A stretch of 12,546 nucleotides of DNA from Fimbriimonadaceae bacterium (lineage in GTDB: Bacteria; Armatimonadota; Fimbriimonadia; Fimbriimonadales; Fimbriimonadaceae): positions 1 through 12,546 of the forward strand of contig JADLGZ010000016.1 in assembly GCA_020849075.1 (NCBI GenBank). Direction: 5' to 3'. The notes under the pieces were generated by a model. That model searched no databases. It saw only the letters and a program-made list of their open reading frames with translations, and was not told the origin of the DNA. The translations under genes and the position numbers were made by a program. Positions 1 through 6,540 of this stretch are shown here, piece after piece (the first letter of the stretch is position 1; each line of letters begins with the position of its first letter).

Positions 1-1036
1 TCTCACTGAGCGTACCGATCTGGTTCACCTTAACGAGAATCGAATTGGCGCAACCCAGATCAATGCCCTTTTGAATTCGCTCAACATTTGTGACAAAGAG
101 GTCGTCCCCGACAATCTGAACCCGGTCCCCAAGGGCCACGGTGAGCTTCGCCCAAGAGTCCCAATCATCTTCCGCGAGTCCGTCCTCGATGCTGATCAAA
201 GGATACTTACTCGCAAGGTCCTTGAGGCACGTCACCTGTTCGTCGCCGGTCTTCTTCTCCCCATTCTTATAGACATACATCCCATCCTTAAAGAACTCGC
301 TGGCCGCTGCATCAATGCCCAGATAAACATCCTGACCCGCCTTGTAACCCGCGGCCTCAATCGCCGCGATCAAGTAATCGAACGCTTTATCCTGGTCCGG
401 CAGGTTCGGTGCAAAACCGCCTTCGTCACCAACACCTGTGCTCAAACCCTCTTTTTTCAAAACCGCTTTCAGAGCATGGTAAATCTCGGCTCCCCATCGG
501 AGCGCCTCGCTATAGGACGGCGCGCCAACCGGCAGGACCATGAACTCTTGAAAATCAACATTTGAATCCGCATGTTGCCCCCCGTTCAAGATGTTCATCA
601 TCGGAACGGGCAGAACGCAAGCATTCACCCCGCCCACGTAGCGATACAGGGGTAGTTCCACCGATTCCGAAGCCGCCCGCGCCACCGCCAGCGAGACCCC
701 AAGGATCGCGTTCGCACCCAGTTTGGCCTTGTTGGGCGTGCCGTCGAGCTCCAGCATCGCTTCGTCAATCTCGCGCTGCTCGGTCGCCTCAAAATCCATC
801 AGGTGGTTAGCAATGATTTCGTTAACATTCTCTGCCGCATTGAGTACGCCCTTTCCGCCGTAACGACTCATATCGCCATCTCGTAGTTCCACCGCCTCAA
901 AAGCGCCAGTGGATGCCCCGCTGGGAACCGCCGCTCGGCCTACCGTTCCGTCATCCAACACCACATCAACTTCGATCGTAGGATTCCCCCTCGAGTCCAT
1001 GATCTCACGAGCCACTAAGTCAACTATCGCCGCCAT
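1..1036 (-). CDS. eno: Enolase (phosphopyruvate hydratase), C-terminus cut by the window edge
   Basis: Enolase interconverts 2-phosphoglycerate and phosphoenolpyruvate in cytosolic glycolysis and gluconeogenesis. The minus strand reads without interruption for 345 codons from ATG at 1036 to the window edge. It opens with the family N-terminus (ARExMDSRGNPT, then VPSGASTG). The acid/base pair is present: E205 in GDEGG and K336 in LVKVNQIGT. The Mg ligands also match: D242 in GIDAAAS, E284 in SIEDGL and D311 in VGDD. Bacterial enolases are about 425-430 residues, so roughly 80 C-terminal residues lie outside the window. The start is supported by the family N-terminus and by a TAGAAT hexamer that ends 6 nt before it. 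The gene is divergent from sdhC. Nothing in the visible part looks damaged. Identity is seen directly from motifs; function follows from the family. Confidence 0.98.
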   Translation of the reverse strand, partial: MAAIVDLVAREIMDSRGNPTIEVDVVLDDGTVGRAAVPSGASTGAFEAVELRDGDMSRYGGKGVLNAAENVNEIIANHLMDFEATEQREIDEAMLELDGTPNKAKLGANAILGVSLAVARAASESVELPLYRYVGGVNACVLPVPMMNILNGGQHADSNVDFQEFMVLPVGAPSYSEALRWGAEIYHALKAVLKKEGLSTGVGDEGGFAPNLPDQDKAFDYLIAAIEAAGYKAGQDVYLGIDAAASEFFKDGMYVYKNGEKKTGDEQVTCLKDLASKYPLISIEDGLAEDDWDSWAKLTVALGDRVQIVGDDLFVTNVERIQKGIDLGCANSILVKVNQIGTLSE

Positions 1037-1042
1037 ACGAGG

Positions 1043-1048
1043 ATTCTA
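1043..1048 (-). promoter_or_regulatory. Putative -10 element of eno (leaderless)
   Basis: On the minus strand TAGAAT (5 of 6 matches to TATAAT) is followed by 6 nt and then the eno ATG. Transcription would be expected to start at or next to the A of the ATG, giving a leaderless mRNA. No purine-rich Shine-Dalgarno sequence lies upstream of the ATG. I see no convincing -35 at 16-18 nt, so this rests on the hexamer and its spacing. Confidence 0.45.
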
Positions 1049-1106
1049 CTCGCTGGCTCTCATGCTATTCGGTGGGTGGGGCAATTTGCGGGCATTCTGA
1101 AGGGAT

Positions 1107-1119
1107 GGAGTCTGACTCC
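1107..1119. repeat. Small palindrome in the eno-sdhC divergent region
   Basis: GGAGT-CTG-ACTCC forms a perfect 5-bp inverted repeat with a 3-nt centre. It lies about 70 nt upstream of eno and 110 nt upstream of sdhC. It is too weak and lacks the T-run for a terminator. It could be an operator half-site pair or chance. Confidence 0.25.
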
Positions 1120-1178
1120 TTATAACACCCTTCTCGGTAAACCCCGGGCATACACACACAGTTGGAGCGTATAGGCTC

Positions 1179-1197
1179 AAAAGCTAGGGTAGCTTTT
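1179..1197. repeat. Perfect 8-bp inverted repeat upstream of sdhC (possible operator)
   Basis: AAAAGCTA-GGG-TAGCTTTT is an 8-bp perfect inverted repeat with a 3-nt centre. It ends 18 nt before the putative sdhC -10 hexamer, so it covers the -35 position. That placement suits a repressor or activator site better than a terminator, since the stem is AT-rich and no T-run follows on either strand. No regulator can be named from the sequence. Confidence 0.45.
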
Positions 1198-1215
1198 CCG
1201 CTGTGCGAGTTGGGC

Positions 1216-1221
1216 TAAAAT
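1216..1221 (+). promoter_or_regulatory. Putative -10 element of sdhC
   Basis: TAAAAT (5 of 6 to TATAAT) ends 8 nt before the ATG at 1230. Only a weak -35-like TTTTCC lies 16 nt upstream, inside the 1179-1199 palindrome region. This predicts a leaderless or near-leaderless sdhC transcript and argues against the in-frame GTG at 1203, which lies upstream of this hexamer. Confidence 0.45.
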
Positions 1222-1229
1222 CAAGACAG

Positions 1230-1928
1230 ATGGCGACCGCAATCTCTCGCGAAAGCTACTTTTGGCACAAACTGCACTCGCTCACCGGCATCATCCCGGT
1301 CGGCTTCTACATGGTGCAGCACCTCACGCTCAATTCGTTCACCCTCGGAGGGCCGGATAAGTTCAATGGCGTCGTGCGTTTCTTTGCTTCGCTTCCGCCC
1401 CACATCTTGTATGCGATGCTGATTTTCATCGTTTGGGGGCCCTTGGTCTTTCATGCCGTCTACGGACTCTTCATTGCCAATCGGGCCATGCCAAACCTCA
1501 GCAATGCGGCTTACCGTTGGCGCGAAAACCGGATGTACACATACCAACGCTGGTCTGGCATTTTCATCTTCTTTTTCTTGGCCTACCACACCGCGACAAC
1601 TTCGATCGCGTCCAAAGTCACGGGCAACCATGAGATGATCGAGTACGCCGCGTGGCAAACCCGCTTGACCGAGTACGGCCACATCTGGCTCATTGTGTAC
1701 ATGGTTGGCATCCTCGCCTGCTGCTACCACCTCAGCTATGGCATTTGGAATTTCTGCATTCGTTGGGGCATTACAATAGGCGAGAAGTCGCAGATTCGGA
1801 TGCAAAAGTTTGCCACGGTTTGCTTCATTGGGCTAACCCTCCTTGGCTGGGGCGCCCTAGCCGGATTCTTCCTTCACAAGTCCGAGGATAGTAGCGTGCA
1901 TGTCGCCAGCCTCAGTGTACGACCCTAA
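1230..1928 (+). CDS. sdhC: Succinate dehydrogenase cytochrome b subunit (Bacillus-type SdhC)
   Basis: This is the membrane anchor of succinate:quinone oxidoreductase. It carries two b hemes and passes electrons from the SdhB iron-sulfur subunit to the quinone in the cytoplasmic membrane. The 232-residue protein has five hydrophobic helices. It aligns by eye with B. subtilis SdhC (202 aa) from the N-terminal xxLHSLTGIIPVG block onward. All four axial heme histidines are kept: H31 (VQHL), H75 (VFHAVYG), H120 (AYHT) and H167 (CYHLSYG), matching H28, H70, H113 and H155 of B. subtilis. The protein has an extended tail of about 20 polar residues. I chose ATG 1230 over in-frame GTG 1203 because the putative -10 sits between them. 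No sdhA or sdhB is adjacent: eno is upstream and a convergent gene begins 7 nt past the stop. The catalytic subunits must be encoded elsewhere. Confidence 0.93.
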   Translation: MATAISRESYFWHKLHSLTGIIPVGFYMVQHLTLNSFTLGGPDKFNGVVRFFASLPPHILYAMLIFIVWGPLVFHAVYGLFIANRAMPNLSNAAYRWRENRMYTYQRWSGIFIFFFLAYHTATTSIASKVTGNHEMIEYAAWQTRLTEYGHIWLIVYMVGILACCYHLSYGIWNFCIRWGITIGEKSQIRMQKFATVCFIGLTLLGWGALAGFFLHKSEDSSVHVASLSVRP

Positions 1929-1935
1929 ACAAGCA

Positions 1936-2577
1936 TCATTCTGCTCGCTCTAATTTATCCCCGTTAGGCTGAATAATCGCCAGGGGTTGCCCCTTGGCAT
2001 CAAGCCAATTGTGGGTCGTCTCGCCGCCGCGCGTGATCAGTACGTGGTGGGCCGGAAAGCTTTGCCGACCAATTGAATATGGCTTGGCCTCCGCGTATTC
2101 AGAAGTCATCAATCGCCATGCTTTCGTATTGGCATCAAACGAGTAGTAAGAGATCTTGTCGCCAATCTTTGGCGTTGTCCGGGTGAACCAGAAGAGAGAA
2201 GGATTAGACCGAGGCGCCGCCGCCGCCAAGGGAATGAAAGAGCGAGAAGTCTTATCATTCTCAGATGCATTCACATTGGCCCCCTTGGCATCGTACGTGA
2301 CATTGATTGAATTCGTGTTTTTCCCGCTCGCCGAATAGAGAAGAGAAGCCAATGCCGCTCCATCCGCCCCGTAAGTGGAAGATTGGCGCACCGTAACTGC
2401 CACGGCCCCCACCTTCACATCCATCGTGACCCCGACGGTTCGGCTCTGACCATCATCTTTGATCGTCATGACCGCTGTACCCGATCGGTTGTTGCCGATG
2501 AACACGTCGTAATTCAACTTGGTGATGGTCTCACCTTGGGTCAGCAAGGCACCCGCAACGAAAGCACTGATAATCAT
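1936..2577 (-). CDS. Exported protein of unknown function (possibly DUF3108/DUF6134-like)
   Basis: This 213-residue protein has a hydrophobic N-terminus (about residues 1-14) that looks like a short signal peptide, although it lacks the usual early Lys/Arg. The rest alternates polar and hydrophobic residues with many T, V, G and N, as in an all-beta secreted domain. The opening LNYDVFIGNNRSGTAVM followed by strands and a C-terminal HNWLDAKGQPLAI segment recalls periplasmic DUF3108/DUF6134-type barrels, in which a reporter-like lipid-binding fold is suspected. I cannot confirm this by eye. Its ATG overlaps the stop codon of the upstream FAD oxidoreductase gene (4 nt shared), so it is the second gene of a two-gene operon and probably translationally coupled. 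It converges on sdhC with 7 nt between the stops and no visible terminator. Confidence 0.8.
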   Translation of the reverse strand: MIISAFVAGALLTQGETITKLNYDVFIGNNRSGTAVMTIKDDGQSRTVGVTMDVKVGAVAVTVRQSSTYGADGAALASLLYSASGKNTNSINVTYDAKGANVNASENDKTSRSFIPLAAAAPRSNPSLFWFTRTTPKIGDKISYYSFDANTKAWRLMTSEYAEAKPYSIGRQSFPAHHVLITRGGETTHNWLDAKGQPLAIIQPNGDKLERAE

Positions 2578-3548
2578 TTTTGGAGGAGATATTCTGCGGC
2601 GCGGACGCCAACTTCGTAGGCTAACTCAACTCTTGGCCCTGCCAAGGCATCGCCCGCCAATATCAAAGACGTTGCATTGCGGTTTGCGTTCTCAAAAGAT
2701 GTCGAGATCTCCGGCTGGCTATGGAGCCAGCGGCGAACCTGCATCGCGGCCGGGTCCTCAAATGCTTTTCCAAAGAGTCGGCCCATCATGATCTTCGCTT
2801 CCCGACTGATCTCATAGTCGCTGTCTTGAAAGTGCTCGGTGCTGAACCGAGACCCCATCTGCACGACAAACGAACTGTGCCCCTCGGGGGCCCGCCCCGT
2901 CGTCTTGACGGACTCCGCACTCACCCAAATCACGGGATTACGTTGTTCGGGGTCAATCAAGGCATGGTAGGGCGCATCAAACGCTGCCTCGTACCCAAGA
3001 AGCACGCTCAGGCAACTGCGATATCGCACACCCCCAATTCGCCAACCCTCTCCGACCATCGCAAGGAGTTCAGCATTTTCGGGTAACGGAGCGCTTAGGA
3101 CAACCGCATCAAACGGCTCGCCGTTGACCAGATAACCCGACTCTTCCTTAGCCAAGGTCTCGACCTTGACCCCATAGCGAACGTCAAGTCCCTGCGCCAA
3201 GAGCTTGGGCAATTGAACGATCCCTTGTTCGTAAACATAGCGCGAGATCGCCATTTTCGCCGCATCGCCCGGACTGACCCGACCAAACGCCATGGACCAA
3301 ATCGGTCGCTCAACTTGCCGCAGGCCCTCTTGGGACAGTTCCTCCAACATCGCCTTCTCTAGCGACCGCCCGCGGGGCGCAATACTCGTCGCCCCGGAGT
3401 CGAATTTGTAAGGCCCAATTTGCTGGGTGGTGCATCGTCCGCCGGGTCCGCTCCCCGATTCAAGCACCACCGGCTTCAGCCCCCGCTGAGCCAATGTCCG
3501 TGCCGCCGCCAACCCCGAAATCCCCGCGCCGACCACGGCAATGTTCAT
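2574..3548 (-). CDS. FAD-dependent amine oxidase/renalase-like NAD(P)/FAD oxidoreductase
   Basis: The 324-residue protein is a flavoprotein of the amine-oxidase/renalase superfamily. The N-terminus is a complete ADP-binding Rossmann motif: GAGISG at 7-12, with acidic E30 at the end of strand 2 to hold the FAD ribose. The GGRC motif (36-39) follows, as in renalase and protoporphyrinogen-oxidase relatives. Near the C-terminus LILAGDALAGPRVE and a following helix form the second FAD-binding motif (roughly residues 298-320). The middle part is the substrate domain and gives no clear clue to substrate. At 324 residues it is near the size of the short renalase-like group (COG3380-type) and shorter than classic monoamine or phytoene oxidases. 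No signal peptide is seen, so it is likely cytosolic. It is first in an operon with an exported protein, which is an unusual partner. It is divergent from the E1 gene. Confidence 0.88.
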   Translation of the reverse strand: MNIAVVGAGISGLAAARTLAQRGLKPVVLESGSGPGGRCTTQQIGPYKFDSGATSIAPRGRSLEKAMLEELSQEGLRQVERPIWSMAFGRVSPGDAAKMAISRYVYEQGIVQLPKLLAQGLDVRYGVKVETLAKEESGYLVNGEPFDAVVLSAPLPENAELLAMVGEGWRIGGVRYRSCLSVLLGYEAAFDAPYHALIDPEQRNPVIWVSAESVKTTGRAPEGHSSFVVQMGSRFSTEHFQDSDYEISREAKIMMGRLFGKAFEDPAAMQVRRWLHSQPEISTSFENANRNATSLILAGDALAGPRVELAYEVGVRAAEYLLQK

Positions 3549-3555
3549 AGCAAAC

Positions 3556-3561
3556 GTTGTA
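3556..3561 (-). promoter_or_regulatory. Possible -10 element of the FAD oxidoreductase gene
   Basis: On the minus strand TACAAC is followed by 7 nt and the ATG at 3548. It matches TATAAT at 4 of 6 positions but lacks the final T, so it is the weakest of the start-proximal hexamers in this window. No -35 is evident. Confidence 0.25.
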
Positions 3562-3590
3562 CCTGTCGGCGGCTCTCGGCGGTTTCATAA

Positions 3591-3609
3591 GCAGGAAAAA
3601 TCCTCCTGC
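3591..3609. repeat. 6-bp hairpin in the divergent region between the oxidoreductase and E1 genes
   Basis: GCAGGA and TCCTGC form a perfect 6-bp inverted repeat around a 7-nt centre. It is 43 nt upstream of the oxidoreductase start and over 100 nt upstream of the E1 start. It has no T-run suitable for termination. It could be an operator for the minus-strand unit, or chance. Confidence 0.3.
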
Positions 3610-3670
3610 AACACGACGTGGCAGGGGGGTGAATGCGCCGGTTCACTGGCCTTTGCCCTGTGTGACCTGC

Positions 3671-3676
3671 CATAAT
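3671..3676 (+). promoter_or_regulatory. Possible -10 element of the E1 gene
   Basis: CATAAT (5 of 6 to TATAAT) overlaps the most upstream in-frame ATG (3675). If it is used, transcription begins near 3683 and only the ATG at 3717 can serve as start. An AGGA (3702-3705) lies 11 nt before that ATG and could be a weak Shine-Dalgarno. I see no good -35 at the standard distance. Confidence 0.3.
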
Positions 3677-3716
3677 GCACTATGGTTTCGACGACGAAAC
3701 TAGGACCCCTAAAACC

Positions 3717-5678
3717 ATGTCTGCCCCAGCCCTTACCAAGCCAGCAACGAAGCTCGACTACCTAAGACTGATGATGCTCTCCCGCGAGGGGGACCGCCGA
3801 GAAGGCATCTTGCTCCGCCAGAGCAAAGGATGGTTTGCCGTAAGCGGAATGGGACATGAGGCATTGGCCGCAATCGAGAGCCACCTCCGTCCCGACGACT
3901 GGATTTTCCCATACTATCGAAGCCGCGCTCTCATGCTCGCCCGCGGCATGAGCAACTACGACCTGGCCGTTGCCTACCTCGCCAAAAAGGAAAGTAGCAG
4001 CGGTGGGCGCCAAATGCCCGGTCACTACAGCAGCCGGGAGCACAATGTCTTCAGCGTCTGCACCCCCACCGGGGGATCGCTAATCCCCGCATGCGGAACC
4101 GCTTGGGCCATGAAGCTCCAAGGAAAGGATAGCCTCTGCGTGGCAAGCGTGGGCGATGCCGCAAGCCGTCAGGGCGAGTTCTACGAAGCCCTCGCATTCG
4201 CCGTCCAAGAGAAGCTCCCCGTGGTCTTCATGATCGAAGACAACAAGTATGGGATCAGCACCCCAACCGCCCATTTCATGCCCTTCAACATCGGCGGCAT
4301 TCTCAGCGAAGATAACGTGGTCAAGGTTGACGCCCGTCGCATTGATAATGTCGAAGCCGCGATGAAGGAGGCCGCCCGCAAGGCCCGCACGGGCGAAGGC
4401 CCAACCGTCCTCTGGTGCGACCTCGACCGCCTTTCTTCCCACACCAGTTCCGATGATCACCGGGTCTATCGAGAAGCCGACGATATTGCCGCGATGCAGG
4501 ATCGCGACCCCATCAAGCTCCTCAAGGACGAATTGATCGCCTCTGGGGAACTTACCGAGGCCGATTTCGAGAAAATGCAAGCCGAGTTTGAGGAACTGGT
4601 TCGTAACGATTACGACCGCGCTGAGCACGCGCCCGATCCCGATCCCCGTGACCTCATGAAGGATTGCTGGGGTGAGCCCGCGCCAGCTCTCGCTCCTCCG
4701 ATTGACCTCGGCCCACAGACCATGGTGGACAGCATCAACAAGGTCTTCCACAAGGCTTTGGAAAATGATCCCAATGTCATCTTCTTTGGGGAGGATATTG
4801 AGGATCCCAAGGGTGGTGTGTTCAAAATCACCGAAGGTTGCAGTGATAAGTTCCCCAAGCAGGTATTCAATGCTCCGCTGGCCGAAGCCACCATCATGGG
4901 TGTCGCCGTCGGCATGGCCGCCTACGGCATGAAGCCGGTTTTCGAGATTCAGTTCATTGATTTCATCAGCCCCGGCTGGAACCAAGTCGTATCCAACATC
5001 TCGACCCTCCGATGGCGTAGCTTCGGTGAGTGGAAGTGCCCGATGGTGGTCTACGCTCCCTATGGCGCCTACCTCCCCGGCGGCTCGCTTTGGCACTCCA
5101 TGAGTGCGGAGTCCTACCTTGCTCACACGCCCGGTCTGAAGCTCGCAATTCCGAGCACCCCCGAGGATGCCGCAGGCCTCTTCTGGACGGCGATGCACGG
5201 CGATGATCCCTACTTCATCCTCGTACCAAAACACATCTTCCGTAAGCGGGTGGATGTATCCAAGGCGGAGCCCATCCCGTTTGGCAAGGCCCGCTTGGTA
5301 CGTGAGGGCAACGATGTAACTATCGTTACCTGGGGCAATACCATCGAGATCGCCGAAGAACTCGCGGCAAAGTCCGACGTTTCGATCGAAGTCATTGACC
5401 TTCGATCTATCGTGCCCTGCGACTACGATGCCATTGCTAAATCAGTAGAGAAGACAGGCCGCTTGATCGTTCTTCAAGAGGACACCCGCACCTGTGGGTT
5501 CGCCGGAAATGTCGTCGCTGAGTTCGTGAACAAGCCCGAGTACTTCAATTTGCTCCTCTCCCCGCCACAGGTGGTCAGCCGCGATGACGTCCATATCGGC
5601 TTCAATCCGATCTATGAATATGCCGCTCTGCCCGACCTTGCGCGGCTAGAAGAAGCGGTCCGAGCTGTCATGGCATAA
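3717..5678 (+). CDS. 2-oxo acid (branched-chain type) dehydrogenase E1, fused alpha and beta subunits
   Basis: E1 is the thiamine-diphosphate decarboxylase of 2-oxo acid dehydrogenase complexes and passes the acyl group to the lipoyl arm of E2. Residues about 10-315 are the alpha part: GMGHEAL, the ThDP motif as GDAAS (from 146) with EDN 27-29 residues on, and a SSHTSSDDHRVYR loop typical of the branched-chain 2-oxoisovalerate type. Residues about 330-653 are the beta part: GED, then APLAEATIMG with the ThDP-activating E390, then PGGSLWHSMSAES and PSTPEDAAGL. Separate subunits are usual; here both are in one 653-residue chain. I chose ATG 3717; an in-frame ATG at 3675 would add 14 residues but overlaps a CATAAT hexamer. 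No E2 or E3 gene is near, so partners must be elsewhere. The substrate could be branched-chain or other 2-oxo acids; the loop motif only favours the former. Confidence 0.92.
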   Translation: MSAPALTKPATKLDYLRLMMLSREGDRREGILLRQSKGWFAVSGMGHEALAAIESHLRPDDWIFPYYRSRALMLARGMSNYDLAVAYLAKKESSSGGRQMPGHYSSREHNVFSVCTPTGGSLIPACGTAWAMKLQGKDSLCVASVGDAASRQGEFYEALAFAVQEKLPVVFMIEDNKYGISTPTAHFMPFNIGGILSEDNVVKVDARRIDNVEAAMKEAARKARTGEGPTVLWCDLDRLSSHTSSDDHRVYREADDIAAMQDRDPIKLLKDELIASGELTEADFEKMQAEFEELVRNDYDRAEHAPDPDPRDLMKDCWGEPAPALAPPIDLGPQTMVDSINKVFHKALENDPNVIFFGEDIEDPKGGVFKITEGCSDKFPKQVFNAPLAEATIMGVAVGMAAYGMKPVFEIQFIDFISPGWNQVVSNISTLRWRSFGEWKCPMVVYAPYGAYLPGGSLWHSMSAESYLAHTPGLKLAIPSTPEDAAGLFWTAMHGDDPYFILVPKHIFRKRVDVSKAEPIPFGKARLVREGNDVTIVTWGNTIEIAEELAAKSDVSIEVIDLRSIVPCDYDAIAKSVEKTGRLIVLQEDTRTCGFAGNVVAEFVNKPEYFNLLLSPPQVVSRDDVHIGFNPIYEYAALPDLARLEEAVRAVMA

Positions 5679-5685
5679 AACAGGC

Positions 5686-5714
5686 TTGACAATTTTGCGA
5701 GGGTTGGTTAAAGT
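5686..5714 (+). promoter_or_regulatory. Promoter of the lipoprotein gene (TTGACA-17-TAAAGT, leaderless)
   Basis: A perfect -35 TTGACA (5686-5691) is separated by 17 nt from TAAAGT (5709-5714, 4 of 6). The hexamer ends 6 nt before the ATG at 5721, so the expected transcription start coincides with the start codon. This is the best-supported promoter in the window and the clearest case of a leaderless arrangement. It starts 8 nt after the E1 stop codon. Confidence 0.65.
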
Positions 5715-5720
5715 GAAAGC

Positions 5721-6446
5721 ATGAAGCGTTCCATTTCAACGTTCCTGCTTGCTTTGCCCCTGGCGCTTTCGTTGCAGTCTTGCGGCGGCGATTTTTCCTT
5801 CGGTGATGCTCGCCCCGGGCTCTACTCCCTTTCCTACGATCGCGATGCTCCCGCAAGTCGAGGGAACGTCTCCGGCGACCTCATGGTCAGCTTGAATGAG
5901 AAGGGCGATGTCGAGTTCGTACTTCACGATAGCGCCATTGGCCATGCCTATGGGGCAGGTGAAGTTGACAACCAGGGCCACTTCACCGCATCAACCAATC
6001 TCCCAGCGAGGCCCGATGGGCGAGGACTCGTGGTTAACGTCGAAGGAGAAATCAATGGCTCCGGTGCCGTGAATGCGACCCTGTCCGGGGACATCATCGC
6101 CAACGTGTCGGGGGACTACTACTCCGATGGGACAAGCAATCCCTTTGCGGCTGATTACGATGGAGTCATGTCGGGCTCCTTGGAGAACACCTTTGATCTT
6201 GATATTGCCGCGGACGGGAGTGTTACGGCGACAATAGGGTCTCTCTTCCTTACCGGGACCGGCACGATTCAACCTGTCGGTAATGGCACGATCGTGTTTA
6301 CGCCGGGCTCGTTCAGGGGCACCACAAGCATCACGTTCTACGCGTACTTCTATCTCCACGAGGGCGAACGGTACGCTAGCGGCACCTACATCGGCACCGT
6401 CAATGATGAGTCGGTTAGCGGTGAATGGACCGCCGTTCGGGACTGA
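5721..6446 (+). CDS. Predicted lipoprotein of unknown function with two beta-rich repeats
   Basis: The 241-residue product begins with KR, a hydrophobic stretch and a lipobox LQSC, so lipidation at C21 is predicted; G22-G23 follow. The mature part is rich in G, S, T, D and aromatic residues with regular beta-strand alternation. Two similar units are visible, about residues 48-92 and 148-195: each starts with a GxxSG turn, then alternating strands, a GDV or GSV turn and a GxG segment. The C-terminus closes with SVSGEWTAVRD, a strand pattern common in repeat proteins that end in a GxW motif. I recognise no named family. It has its own promoter and a terminator 27 nt after its stop, so it is probably a single-gene unit. 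It is likely anchored in a membrane facing the periplasm or outside. Confidence 0.85.
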   Translation: MKRSISTFLLALPLALSLQSCGGDFSFGDARPGLYSLSYDRDAPASRGNVSGDLMVSLNEKGDVEFVLHDSAIGHAYGAGEVDNQGHFTASTNLPARPDGRGLVVNVEGEINGSGAVNATLSGDIIANVSGDYYSDGTSNPFAADYDGVMSGSLENTFDLDIAADGSVTATIGSLFLTGTGTIQPVGNGTIVFTPGSFRGTTSITFYAYFYLHEGERYASGTYIGTVNDESVSGEWTAVRD

Positions 6447-6472
6447 GAATCCCCCTAAGTTGATATGATCAG

Positions 6473-6496
6473 CGGGGTTAGCCATTGCTAACCCCG
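6473..6496 (+). terminator. Strong intrinsic terminator after the lipoprotein gene
   Basis: CGGGGTTAGC and GCTAACCCCG form a perfect 10-bp stem with a 4-nt CATT loop, followed on the plus strand by a short T-rich stretch TTTGCATTTG. The minus-strand side lacks a T-run, so it acts on plus-strand transcripts. The T-tract is interrupted, but the stem is very stable. It separates the lipoprotein gene from the next unit. Confidence 0.8.
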
Positions 6497-6503
6497 TTTG
6501 CAT

Positions 6504-6534
6504 TTGCATCCATGGATAGTCGTGCGTGCATAAT
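6504..6534 (+). promoter_or_regulatory. Putative promoter of the hypothetical gene at 6541 (leaderless)
   Basis: CATAAT (6529-6534, 5 of 6) ends 6 nt before GTG 6541. A TTGCAT (6504-6509) lies 19 nt upstream, a longer than ideal spacer. It follows directly after the terminator stem. The arrangement favours GTG 6541 over the in-frame GTG at 6526, which lies upstream of the hexamer. Confidence 0.45.
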
Positions 6535-6540
6535 CCAACC

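Noticed and set aside
71..565. Plus-strand open frame of 164 codons within the eno region
   Set aside because: It is antisense to enolase, whose catalytic and metal-binding residues all lie in the minus-strand frame.
1179..1197. Palindrome AAAAGCTA-GGG-TAGCTTTT as an intrinsic terminator
   Set aside because: No gene ends upstream of it on either strand (both neighbours start from this region) and no T-run follows the stem.
1221..1805. Minus-strand open frame of 194 codons antisense to sdhC
   Set aside because: The plus strand encodes SdhC with all four heme ligands; the antisense product has no recognisable features and shows a composition expected of a reversed coding strand.
4080..5234. 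Long minus-strand open frame of 384 codons antisense to the E1 gene
   Set aside because: It lies fully within a gene with clear ThDP-enzyme motifs, its translation matches no family I know, and long antisense frames are common opposite G+C-rich genes.
6464..6469. TATGAT as a promoter -10 just before the terminator hairpin
   Set aside because: A transcript from it would begin at the terminator stem, no -35 is visible, and a better placed CATAAT lies before the next gene.
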